DNA of 38,469 nt from Actinomycetes bacterium (GTDB lineage Bacteria; Actinomycetota; Acidimicrobiia; Acidimicrobiales; Acidimicrobiaceae): contig JAJZFV010000034.1 in assembly GCA_021805205.1 (NCBI GenBank), positions 1 to 38,469 of the forward strand. The letters run 5' to 3'. Positions 25,144-32,900 of this stretch are shown here, in pieces (the first letter of the stretch is position 1; every line of letters begins with the position of its first letter). Under the pieces are notes generated by a model, which had not been told where the DNA came from, did no database searches, and worked only from the letters and a program-made list of their open reading frames with translations. Both the position numbers and the translations under genes were made by a program.

Positions 25144-26154
25144 GTGACCTTGAATAATTCCACCTCCGAAGAGATCTCCCCAACAAAGTTTTCCAACTGC
25201 GTGTTAGTTGTAGAAGACGTATGGGGTAAGGCCTTTGACCTTGCTAAGGAGCAATTAACCTTCTCATACCAACCTGAGCTCTGGAAAGATGGTGAGAAGC
25301 TAAGGCAAGCCATCGCCCGAGCCGATGCCTTAGTGGTTAGAAATCGTACCCAAGTAAATCGAGAACTCCTAGCTAGCGCGCCGATGCTTAAGGTGGTTGC
25401 TAGGGCAGGTGTAGGTCTCGACAATATCGACCTTACAGCCGCCGATGAGTTGGGCGTGGTCGTAGTTGCAGCACTTGGTGCAAATGCCACAAGTGTCGGT
25501 GAACACGCCCTAGCAATGGCCTTCGCCTTTGCAAAGGACCTTGTAAATCAAGACAATGACACCAAAGCTGGGCGATGGGATCGTCGATTGGGCTTCGAGC
25601 TCAACGCTAAGAGCTGGGGAGTAATCGGCCTTGGAGCAACTGGCCGTGAAACTGCCAGACTTAGCCACGCCATTGGTATGAAGGTCTTCGGATACGACCC
25701 TCTGCTCCCAGCCGATAGAAAGGTAGAAGGAGTTGATCGTCGTTGCGAGACTATAGATGAGCTATTGGCAACCTGCGACATCGTATCACTGCATGTACCT
25801 CTCACGCCGTCGACAAAGAACCTAGTAGACGCCGAATTCCTAGCCAAAATGAGAGAGGGTTCCTACCTTATAAATTCATCTCGTGGCGCCTTGGTCGATG
25901 AGGATGCTCTAGTAATGGCTCTAGATTCAGGTCACATATGCGGAGCGGCACTTGACGTAAGGGAGGCTGAACCACCTAAAGCACACCCTCTAAATAACCA
26001 TAAAAAGGTTATAGCCTCTCCTCACGTGGCAGGATTGACTCATGAGTCACAAGATCGAATAACTACCATCCTCGCCTCTGAGGTGGAGTCGATTCTAAGG
26101 GGCCAGGTGGCTACCTACCACGTTGGATCGCATTGTGTTCCAGTAGGAAAGTAG
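25144..26154 (+). CDS. slcC: D-isomer-specific 2-hydroxyacid dehydrogenase (candidate (S)-sulfolactate dehydrogenase)
   Basis: A 336-aa Rossmann dehydrogenase of the D-3-phosphoglycerate dehydrogenase type. The NAD loop is GLGATG (162-167), and the catalytic residues are R247 (NSSRGALVDE), E276 (DVREAEPP) and H294 (SPHVAGLT). There is no ACT domain, so it is not a full-length SerA. SlcC of sulfolactate degraders belongs to this family and oxidises (S)-sulfolactate to sulfopyruvate. Next to a ComC-like gene and with SuyAB in the same regulon, that is the favoured role; phosphoglycerate, hydroxypyruvate or glyoxylate reductase are alternatives. GTG 25144 is only 2 nt from AAGGAG (25136-25141), so TTG 25150 with 8-nt spacing may be the real start. 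Confidence 0.85.
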   Translation: MTLNNSTSEEISPTKFSNCVLVVEDVWGKAFDLAKEQLTFSYQPELWKDGEKLRQAIARADALVVRNRTQVNRELLASAPMLKVVARAGVGLDNIDLTAADELGVVVVAALGANATSVGEHALAMAFAFAKDLVNQDNDTKAGRWDRRLGFELNAKSWGVIGLGATGRETARLSHAIGMKVFGYDPLLPADRKVEGVDRRCETIDELLATCDIVSLHVPLTPSTKNLVDAEFLAKMREGSYLINSSRGALVDEDALVMALDSGHICGAALDVREAEPPKAHPLNNHKKVIASPHVAGLTHESQDRITTILASEVESILRGQVATYHVGSHCVPVGK

Positions 26155-26233
26155 CTTCAACGTTGGAGCTTATTCTCTTGGTCGGTGGCAACTCATGCAC
26201 CGAAGAAGAGAAGTTTGACAGATAGCCATACAA

Positions 26234-26288
26234 ATAAAAAGGTCCCCCAATTTAACTTCGAATGAAGGTAGATGGGGGACCTTTTTAT
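26234..26288. terminator. Strong bidirectional intrinsic terminator
   Basis: A 16-bp perfect stem: AAAAAGGTCCCCCA (26236-26249) pairs with TGGGGGACCTTTTT (26273-26286), extended by two more pairs outward, with a CTTC/GAAG mini-stem in the loop. A-run and T-run flank the GC core on both sides, so it can stop transcription from both the hydroxyacid dehydrogenase (+) and the binding-protein gene (-), which converge here. Confidence 0.92.
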
Positions 26289-26315
26289 GGGGAACTTCCA
26301 TGAGGAAGATATGTT

Positions 26316-27692
26316 TTAGGCAACCACTGCGCTGCCTACTGCTGCTTGCATAGCTTGAAGGCCGGCTGAAACCGAAGACTGGTTGGCAATTACCGAATTC
26401 AATGGGGCCTGCAGCGTCGCGGAGACCGCTGGGTAGTTTTGAATCGATGGTCTAGCCTTGGCACTCGCGAGTATGGTGGGAAGATTCTTGAGGTTAGGTG
26501 ACTTCACCAGTAGCTCGGTATTTGCCTGAACGTCTTGACGGGCAGATAGTAGTCCAGCTCCAGCAGTTAGCTGAATCTGTTGCGCTTGGGAAGTCAGGTA
26601 CTGAATAACTCTCCAGGCAGCCTCGGGGCGTGTTGACTTGGAGTTGATTCCATACATCCAACCGCCGGTACAGCCATGACCACTTCCGTTGCTTTGTCCT
26701 GGCAGTGGGGCATTGTTCACCTTTCCTGGAACTTTAGATTGCGTTGGACTATTTGCAAGGGTGTAGGCATAGGTCCAGTTACGCATAAAGAGGGCATTGC
26801 CGTTTTGCATTAGCACCAAGGCGTCGTTTGGCTTCATCGTGGAGGTTCCGGGAGGAGAGATCTTGTTGGTGTAGATGCAGTCGTAGAGGAACTGTAGTGA
26901 TTTGGTACCTGCTGGAGTATCCAAGGTCACCTTTGAACCAGAGGAGATCTCGCCGCCATAACCCCATGTGTACTCACAGAACTCGTCGAAGATCGCCTCG
27001 ATCTGGGCGCCTTCCCAAACGTAGCCCCAGAACTCAGGATTACTAGCCCGTTCGCCCGCCTGTACCTTCTGCGCGATACGAACTAATTCGGCGTAGGTGG
27101 TTGGAACGGTCTCGTTGTACTTTGCAAGCAGGTCAGTGCGGTAGTAGAGCTGCCCAACGTCGATCGACTGTGGAATTGCATAGAGCTTACCCTTATATTT
27201 TCCGATGTCGAGAGCGGTTGGAATAAAGGCCGACTGGAACGATGTAGAAGCATATTGATCAAGGGGGAGAACCCACCCAGCTGCAGCGAACGTACCAGGA
27301 TAAGTTACGTCCATGGTTAATACATCTGGGGTAGAGGCCCCACCGGCTAGTGCCGTGACGTATTGGTTGTATACATCGTTAGTCGTTGGTGGAATGGTCT
27401 GAAAGGTAACTGGAGTATCGGGATTTGCATTATTCCACTGATTTATAAGGATCGTTGTAGTTCCGGAGTTATCTTGAGGTCCCGCAAGAACGATTGGCCC
27501 TGTCTGACGAGCCGGCGCACCAGTTGTCGTTGGTCCCGAAGAAGCCGCCGCAGTTGTAGTCGCCGAGGAGCTTCCACTTCCACAAGCAGCCAAGACAACT
27601 CCGCCAACTGCTGCAACTCCAAGACCAAGGAACTTTCGTCTGCCTATCTCTCTAGTCGAGTTATCCTCGGCCTTTTCTAGTTCTGAACCCAT
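26316..27692 (-). CDS. ABC transporter sugar-binding lipoprotein (extracellular, family 1)
   Basis: A 458-aa solute-binding protein. The N-terminus has a twin-arginine motif (R18-R19, RRKFLG), a hydrophobic stretch and a lipobox ending at C37 (LAAC), followed by a Ser/Thr/Ala-rich linker, so it should be exported by Tat and anchored as a lipoprotein. The mature part reads PIVLAGPQDNSGTTTILINQWNNANPDTPVTFQTIPPTTND, then ALAGGASTPDVLTMDVTYPGTFAAAGWVLPLDQY, the standard pattern of family 1 carbohydrate-binding proteins. The late EAAWRVIQYLTSQAQQ is also typical. It has its own promoter and lies downstream of the permease-GH31 genes on the same strand. The ligand is inferred to be the glycoside acted on by the GH31 enzyme. 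Confidence 0.92.
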   Translation of the reverse strand: MGSELEKAEDNSTREIGRRKFLGLGVAAVGGVVLAACGSGSSSATTTAAASSGPTTTGAPARQTGPIVLAGPQDNSGTTTILINQWNNANPDTPVTFQTIPPTTNDVYNQYVTALAGGASTPDVLTMDVTYPGTFAAAGWVLPLDQYASTSFQSAFIPTALDIGKYKGKLYAIPQSIDVGQLYYRTDLLAKYNETVPTTYAELVRIAQKVQAGERASNPEFWGYVWEGAQIEAIFDEFCEYTWGYGGEISSGSKVTLDTPAGTKSLQFLYDCIYTNKISPPGTSTMKPNDALVLMQNGNALFMRNWTYAYTLANSPTQSKVPGKVNNAPLPGQSNGSGHGCTGGWMYGINSKSTRPEAAWRVIQYLTSQAQQIQLTAGAGLLSARQDVQANTELLVKSPNLKNLPTILASAKARPSIQNYPAVSATLQAPLNSVIANQSSVSAGLQAMQAAVGSAVVA

Positions 27693-27774
27693 CTATGGCT
27701 CCCTTTCCCCCGTGCAGGCGCACTTTCCCACTAAATACGAGATGACTCAAACTCAAGAAGTTTTTTGAACATCA

Positions 27775-27825
27775 AGTGGACTGTCCACTGACCACTAATC
27801 TAACATTTGTTTACCTAAATGTCAA
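27775..27825 (-). promoter_or_regulatory. Binding-protein promoter with 15-bp palindromic operator
   Basis: Reverse strand: TTGACA (27825-27820), 17 nt, TAGATT (27802-27797), then AGTGGACAGTCCACT (27789-27775), a perfect 15-bp palindrome seven bases after the -10, over the expected start of transcription. It overlaps TGGTCAGTGG (27794-27785), shared with the ATPase promoter region. This is a good candidate for a repressor site; which protein binds is unknown. Confidence 0.72.
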
Positions 27826-27865
27826 GTAAAGTTGCGGCGCGACAGTGAATCTTTACTATTTTTTG

Positions 27866-30295
27866 CTAGTCGAAATCGATCTGTCGATCTGGATTTAGGA
27901 CGATCTCTAGCTCTTCAACTTTTCCGTCGCTCCTATGCAATCGCGCCGAGGAGAGCCTTGGCCTCGCTTCGCTAATGTATAGTTTTGGCCTGTTATCTCC
28001 ACTCCCAGAGGGATCGAAGATGTAGGTAAAGGCCTCGCCATCCTGATAGATCACACTTTTATGGGGCGGTCCATCCCAAACTTCGATCTCCCAAGTTTCG
28101 CTCGATATTTCGTCGGTGTAACGTCCTGATGGACCGAATGCAATTGCACTTCCGCTTCGTATAAAGATCGGGATCCTATCAAGCGGAACGTCCATCTTGA
28201 AGCTCTTGGGACCAACGTGCGATTGACCACTCCAGTAGTCTGACCACTGGCCCTTAGGTAGGACCACCTCCACATTTGCTAGGTCACTTTCGCCGCTGAG
28301 GACGGCCACAACCAAGATGTTTGGACCTAAAAGAAATTCGTGGTTGACCCGGTAGTTGGAGAGTTCCTGACTATCTTCAAAGATCAGAGGGCGTAACATT
28401 GGCCATCCGAACTTGGCCCCTTCCCACGCAGCGCTAATGATGTTGGGGAGTAGTCGGTATCTAAGCTCTGCAAACTTCCTAACGATCGTCTCGGCTTCTT
28501 CTCCAAAGTGCCAAGGTTCCCTCGGTGTCAAGCCGTGAAAGCGAGTCAAGGGAGAGAGGCAGCCCACTTGGGCCCAGCGAATGTATAACTCTCTCGAAGG
28601 ACCAACTCCGAAAAAACCGCCCACGTCATGGGCCCACATACCTGGAGCCGAGAGGCCCCAATTCAATCCTCCTCGAAGGCTATTTGAAAGACCGGCGAAG
28701 CTTGATTCAGGGTCTCCTCCCCATTGCGCTGGATAACGCTGTGATGATGCCCAACCGGCACGACTCCAAACCAGGGGAGCTTCGCCTTTATACTCTTCCA
28801 TCGCCTCGGAGACGGTTCTGGAATACCAAAGAGGGTAAAGATTGCGCCAATTCCTACCCCTCGATCCATCGTGCATCTTTGCGTCATCGGGAAGTCCTTC
28901 GCCAAAGTCGCACTTCAATACAGAGACCCCAAGATCAAGAAGCTCTTTGTTCTTCTTCTTCCACCAAATGCGAGCCTCTGGATTGGAAAAGTCGACCAAA
29001 CGCCGAGGGCGTCCGTCTTTCGAGAAAGTTCTAACTACCTTTGCCGCATCGCCATTGCCGTCGGAGACGAGATAGCCACCCTCTTTTGCCTCTTCGATCA
29101 AGGGAGATGCATCGTCGATGTAGGGAAGTTCCCAAAGTGAGATCCTAAATCCCCTCTCTTTGAGAGAGGCCATCATCTCGATCGGCTCTGGGTACTTCTC
29201 ATGCGACCAGATGAAGTCGCAGTTGAGGCGATCGAGGACCAGCCAATCGGGGTCGATGTGGAGAACGTCGCACGGGATATTGTGCTCTCTCATTCCATCT
29301 GCCGCCTCTTCGAGGGATCGACGATTGGGATATCTACACCTTGACATCCAAAGGCCAAAGGCCCATCGCGGTGGTACCTTCATGCGCCCCGTCAACTCGG
29401 TATATAGCGTAAGCCTCTCACGAACGTCAACACCAGCTATCAGGAACAGGTCAAGCCTCGCCTCTTCATTCAAGACCTCGAGAACGTTAGGATAGGGGTC
29501 ACCCACTCTTACCTTCATCGGTCCAGGTCCATGAATAAATGCCGTATAGCCCCTAGAGGAGTGGAGGACCGGTGCTGGCTTGTAGACAAGGCCAGTTCCT
29601 ACCCCTGAAGCATCGTTGGCTACTAATTCAAAGGAGGATCCATTGTGGATTAGGGGGCTAAATTGCTCACCGAGTCCGACGATGTATTCGTCGTGAGCGA
29701 TCTCAAGTGAGAACGAAGAGCTCTCCTTGGCAAAAGCTATGTGTGGAGAGTATGGAAAGCCGGCAACTTGACGCCGGTCCCCGCCGCCTCTTGTTATCAG
29801 GGCTCCACTTAGGTCGATTAGTTCGAAGGAGAAGGGCTCTTTATTGAACTTAAGGGTCAACGATTCGCTTCGTATCTCGAGAGACTTTCCCAGATCCTCT
29901 AGGCTTAGCGCCGAGCACTGCGGCAGCTCCGTCTTCAATATTCCAAAGTTGATACCGTCTATGTCCTCGATCTCCAAATCGTCCGGGATAAGGGTAATCC
30001 GAAAGGTGTTTTTTCCATAGCCATGAACTATGAGCGAAGCCTTTGCTCTGACTGTAGGATCGTGCTCCTCGTTAGCCTCCTCAATCGTTGGAGCATTTGG
30101 AAGAAGCGACTCCAGACCCTGCTTTGAGGTCGGTTCGGAGGTGATAATTCCCGGTACCATTCCTATTGGTACGAAACTCACCCCTCCAACCCTCAGAGTA
30201 ATTCCATGAGCATCTTGGCTGTAGCTTTCGATAGAGCGAACTAGGAATCTATTGCCCGCTAGGTTGTCGATTTTTTCCACATCTGTTGTCGTCAT
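27866..30295 (-). CDS. Glycoside hydrolase family 31 alpha-glycosidase (YicI-like)
   Basis: An 809-aa GH31 retaining alpha-glycosidase. The nucleophile is D463 (LKCDFGEGLP, compare KTDFGERIP of YicI) and the acid/base is D528 (YPAQWGGDPES). The N-terminal beta-sandwich (about 1-290), catalytic barrel (about 300-640) and C-terminal beta domains are all present. There is no signal peptide, so it acts in the cytosol after import. The barrel segment IPCDVLHIDPDWLVLDRLNCDFIWSHEKYP follows alpha-xylosidase/glucosidase forms. The K-R-x-x-W sulfonate-binding motif I recall from YihQ sulfoquinovosidase is not seen. ATG 30295 overlaps the permease stop (TAATG), showing coupling; a longer frame would run into that gene. 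Confidence 0.9.
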   Translation of the reverse strand: MTTTDVEKIDNLAGNRFLVRSIESYSQDAHGITLRVGGVSFVPIGMVPGIITSEPTSKQGLESLLPNAPTIEEANEEHDPTVRAKASLIVHGYGKNTFRITLIPDDLEIEDIDGINFGILKTELPQCSALSLEDLGKSLEIRSESLTLKFNKEPFSFELIDLSGALITRGGGDRRQVAGFPYSPHIAFAKESSSFSLEIAHDEYIVGLGEQFSPLIHNGSSFELVANDASGVGTGLVYKPAPVLHSSRGYTAFIHGPGPMKVRVGDPYPNVLEVLNEEARLDLFLIAGVDVRERLTLYTELTGRMKVPPRWAFGLWMSRCRYPNRRSLEEAADGMREHNIPCDVLHIDPDWLVLDRLNCDFIWSHEKYPEPIEMMASLKERGFRISLWELPYIDDASPLIEEAKEGGYLVSDGNGDAAKVVRTFSKDGRPRRLVDFSNPEARIWWKKKNKELLDLGVSVLKCDFGEGLPDDAKMHDGSRGRNWRNLYPLWYSRTVSEAMEEYKGEAPLVWSRAGWASSQRYPAQWGGDPESSFAGLSNSLRGGLNWGLSAPGMWAHDVGGFFGVGPSRELYIRWAQVGCLSPLTRFHGLTPREPWHFGEEAETIVRKFAELRYRLLPNIISAAWEGAKFGWPMLRPLIFEDSQELSNYRVNHEFLLGPNILVVAVLSGESDLANVEVVLPKGQWSDYWSGQSHVGPKSFKMDVPLDRIPIFIRSGSAIAFGPSGRYTDEISSETWEIEVWDGPPHKSVIYQDGEAFTYIFDPSGSGDNRPKLYISEARPRLSSARLHRSDGKVEELEIVLNPDRQIDFD

Positions 30296-31215
30296 TATTT
30301 GACAGCCCCCAAGGTCATTCCACTTATAAGTCGCTTTTGAAATACAGATACCGCTAGGGCTACCGGCACCAGAGCAAGTACCGTCGCCGCCGATATGATT
30401 CCCCAAGGAAATGTGTATTGACCTGGATATAGGGCGATACCCACTGGAAGTGTTCTCATCGAATTATCGGTCATGAATGTGAGAGCCAAGAGGAATTCAT
30501 TCCAATCGGTTGCAAAGATGATGAGGCCGGCGGTCACAATCCCAGGTATCGATACCCGGAGGATGATTCGAATAAATGCACCAAAGTAGTTGAGGCCATC
30601 GACCATAGCCGCCTCTTCGAGCTCTTTCGGCAGGTCTTGGAGGTATGCATTCATCAACCAGACACATATTGGCAGGCTCAAAAAGGTATACGGAATGATC
30701 AAGGCCCAATAGGTATTGAGGAGTGAAAAGTGGCGGAAGAGATTGAATAGTGGAACCACCAATGTGATAGGTGGAAGGAATGAAAAGCCGAGAATCACTA
30801 GCAGTACCGTCTTTTTAAATCTAAAGCGGAGTCTTGCAATGGCATATCCCGCCAAAGTTCCAAGAAATAGGGTGGCGAGGGTGGACGAGACGCTAACTAC
30901 CAGGGAGTTTATATAGTATCTTCCAAAGGGCGCCTGCCCAAGTGCAGTCCTATAGCTACCCAAGGTGATTGAGGAGGGTATCAGGGTAACTGGTTGGGTT
31001 GTTAGCTGTGATTGAGGCTTTAGTGAAGTGATCACTATCCATAGCACTGGAAAGAGCGCATAAAACCCAAGGACGATGGCACTCGCGTTGAAAAGACCCA
31101 TACGAGCCTTGGCCCATCCGCTCCTTCGTTGACGCCTCATCGGCCCGCTTCGAGGGCGAGCAGTCGAGGTTTTACGCTTTTGGACCTTCTGATTTGGAAC
31201 TTCTGTAATTGACAT
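30295..31215 (-). CDS. Sugar ABC transporter permease (MalG type)
   Basis: A 306-aa inner-membrane permease with six predicted segments. The EAA loop for ATPase docking is LEEAAMVDGLNYFGAFIRIILRVSIPG (about residues 205-231). The N-terminal tail is strongly basic (KVQKRKTSTARPRSGPMRRQRRSG). The sequence ends SGMTLGAVK, the usual MalG-type finish. It starts 22 nt after the partner permease and its stop overlaps the GH31 start. The ribosome site is weak, which suggests coupling to the upstream gene. Confidence 0.92.
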   Translation of the reverse strand: MSITEVPNQKVQKRKTSTARPRSGPMRRQRRSGWAKARMGLFNASAIVLGFYALFPVLWIVITSLKPQSQLTTQPVTLIPSSITLGSYRTALGQAPFGRYYINSLVVSVSSTLATLFLGTLAGYAIARLRFRFKKTVLLVILGFSFLPPITLVVPLFNLFRHFSLLNTYWALIIPYTFLSLPICVWLMNAYLQDLPKELEEAAMVDGLNYFGAFIRIILRVSIPGIVTAGLIIFATDWNEFLLALTFMTDNSMRTLPVGIALYPGQYTFPWGIISAATVLALVPVALAVSVFQKRLISGMTLGAVK

Positions 31216-31237
31216 CTGTGGTTGCTCGACTCGCTCT

Positions 31238-32194
31238 TTAGCCCAAGGACTCGGGACGGTATAGGACTTTTACGTAGAAGATTGCAAAGGCGGAGATCAT
31301 GATTGCTAGGACAACGCCCATAGCTGAACCATAACCAAAGTTCAAACCTTGTATCGCCTGTTGGTAGAGGTAGAGGGGAAGGTTTAGGGTTGAATATCCT
31401 GGTCCACCAAGGGTGAGTCCATAGATGATATCAAAGGCCTGAAGCGCCTCAACGGTTCGAAGAACTAACACTACAAGGATGGTTGGGCGAAGCATCGGCA
31501 TTGTTATGCGACTAAACCTTTGCCAAGCTGTAGCACCATCGACGTCGGCGGCCTCATAGACCGAGGCTGGAATTGACTGTAGGCCTGCCAAGAAGACTAA
31601 GGCTGCAAATGAATTAACCTTCCAGATAGCTACCAAAAAGAGTGCTATTACTGCAAGTGTTGGTGATCCAAGCCACACGAACGAGTGGGGTAGTCCTAGT
31701 CTTTGTAGTACTCCATTGAAGAGGCCATAGTTTGGGTCGTACATAAAGCGCCAGACAACGGCGGTTATGACGGTTGGCATCATCCATGGAAAGAGTAGGG
31801 CTGCACGAAATAGACCCCTTCCACGAAACTCCCTATTAGCCATGAGGGCGACGCCTAGACCAACGATTGTCTGACCCAAAACGCTTAAGACCGCATAAAA
31901 GATGGTGAACTTTAGTGCCAACCAAAAGACGTGATCGTGAAAGAGTTGGGTGTAGTTGGAGAGGGTGAAGTTATGCTGAAGTGGATCAGTCAACACATAA
32001 TGCTGAAAAGACCAGAGAATCGTCTGAGCCGATGGATACAGAAGAATGGCCGTAAGTCCCACGAAAGTAGGCAAAATAAGCCAAAAGGCGAACCTCCTCT
32101 CTCGCGAACCCAACCCCCTCGTCCTCTTCTTGGTGCGACTCAAAATCGCAGAACCAGCCACAACTCCTGGCTCACTGCGCGTAATTTCCTTCAA
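31238..32194 (-). CDS. Sugar ABC transporter permease (MalF/UgpA type)
   Basis: A 318-aa inner-membrane permease with six predicted segments. The EAA loop reads YEAADVDGATAWQRFSRITMPML, standard for carbohydrate importers. I place the start at TTG 32194 (MKEITRSEPG) because GGAGGGG lies 5 nt upstream; an ATG at 32224 has no ribosome site. First gene of the permease-permease-GH31 operon, whose promoter at 32363-32335 carries the 16-bp element found at the sulfo-lyase promoter. The leader would be about 130 nt. Confidence 0.91.
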   Translation of the reverse strand: MKEITRSEPGVVAGSAILSRTKKRTRGLGSRERRFAFWLILPTFVGLTAILLYPSAQTILWSFQHYVLTDPLQHNFTLSNYTQLFHDHVFWLALKFTIFYAVLSVLGQTIVGLGVALMANREFRGRGLFRAALLFPWMMPTVITAVVWRFMYDPNYGLFNGVLQRLGLPHSFVWLGSPTLAVIALFLVAIWKVNSFAALVFLAGLQSIPASVYEAADVDGATAWQRFSRITMPMLRPTILVVLVLRTVEALQAFDIIYGLTLGGPGYSTLNLPLYLYQQAIQGLNFGYGSAMGVVLAIMISAFAIFYVKVLYRPESLG

Positions 32195-32314
32195 CGATTC
32201 CCCTCCTACCTCAAACCACAGCATTAAAGCCGTAGCTAGGCAACCGCTACCTCAATCGTCTGGAACGATCATGATATGAGGCCATAACAGATAAATCAAA
32301 AAGAATGAATCGTT

Positions 32315-32363
32315 GGTATGACCTCTGTCCTTTTACCCTAATCGAAATTATGATTTATGTCAA
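32315..32363 (-). promoter_or_regulatory. Promoter and 16-bp operator of the ABC-permease/GH31 operon
   Basis: Reverse strand: TTGACA (32363-32358), 17 nt, TAGGGT (32340-32335), 4 nt, GGACAGAGGTCATACC (32330-32315). Element sequence, -35, spacer length and the distance from -10 to the element are identical to the sulfo-lyase operon promoter at 17277-17325; only the spacer and the 4-nt gap sequences differ. Confidence 0.75.
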
Positions 32364-32862
32364 TCATCTTCAATGGTTGAAATGTAACGAATTCGCAAGA
32401 TAGCAAACCGCCGTAAGCCACAACCAAGACTACGACCCGAGGGGCGAGCGATCCTGTCTTTTAGCACTTTGTCAGAACCAACGATGCCATTGATTTAGGT
32501 AGCCAAGATTGAAAGACCCTAAGGAATCTAAGGCAATTTGCCTTGTTTGTAGCTACTTAGATGGCCGTCGTTAATGTTGAAGCTGAGCCAAAATTAGGCT
32601 TAGTATCGGCTGGAGCGACGACTCGGATGCAGCACATCAGATTAGGCCGAGCCATATGGCTCTTATCTTCAGAGTTAGCGTACCTTCTCCGAGGATAGAA
32701 CTACGGTATCTACCGAGTCAGTTTCGATCGCTGATCCATAACAAAGTTACGGTCTATAACGACGTTTCAAGGCTCAACATCTCTGTTTGTCCGGAGCAGA
32801 TATCAACTCGCTAACTCTTGGCGCGTCAGAAGAATAAAAATGGTGGAGAAGAATTTCTGATC

Positions 32863-32883
32863 ACAAAGCGGGTATCGCTTTGT
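32863..32883 (-). terminator. Hairpin after marR
   Basis: ACAAAGCG (32863-32870) and CGCTTTGT (32876-32883) form a perfect 8-bp stem with a 5-nt loop, 18 nt past the MarR stop on the reverse strand. Only a loose T-rich tail follows, so it is a moderate candidate. Confidence 0.5.
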
Positions 32884-32900
32884 TGAAGCTTTTTGATCTG

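Larger units (their letters stand above)
32195..32900. other. 706-nt region between the ABC operon and the MarR gene
   Basis: The left end carries the ABC operon leader and promoter (listed separately), with a small ATCGT-N5-ACGAT hairpin in the leader near 32254-32268. The right end has the hairpin after marR. Between about 32400 and 32850 I see no gene, only a short AAGGCA-ATT-TGCCTT hairpin. The sequence reads like degraded or non-coding DNA. Confidence 0.4.

Noticed and set aside
25001-25186. Longer N-terminus for the Ldh2-family gene
   Set aside because: It would overlap the divergent dehydrogenase start and promoter. Family members start near ATG 25000, which has a good ribosome site.
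17358-30295. Dahms-type xylose/arabinose pathway as the main reading
   Set aside because: GH31, SDR, IlvD and aldolase would fit pentose use, but it leaves the split lyase and the two 2-hydroxyacid dehydrogenases unexplained. Not excluded.
30296-30406. Longer N-terminus for the GH31 gene
   Set aside because: The extra residues lie within the permease coding region in another frame. The TAATG overlap marks ATG 30295 as the start.
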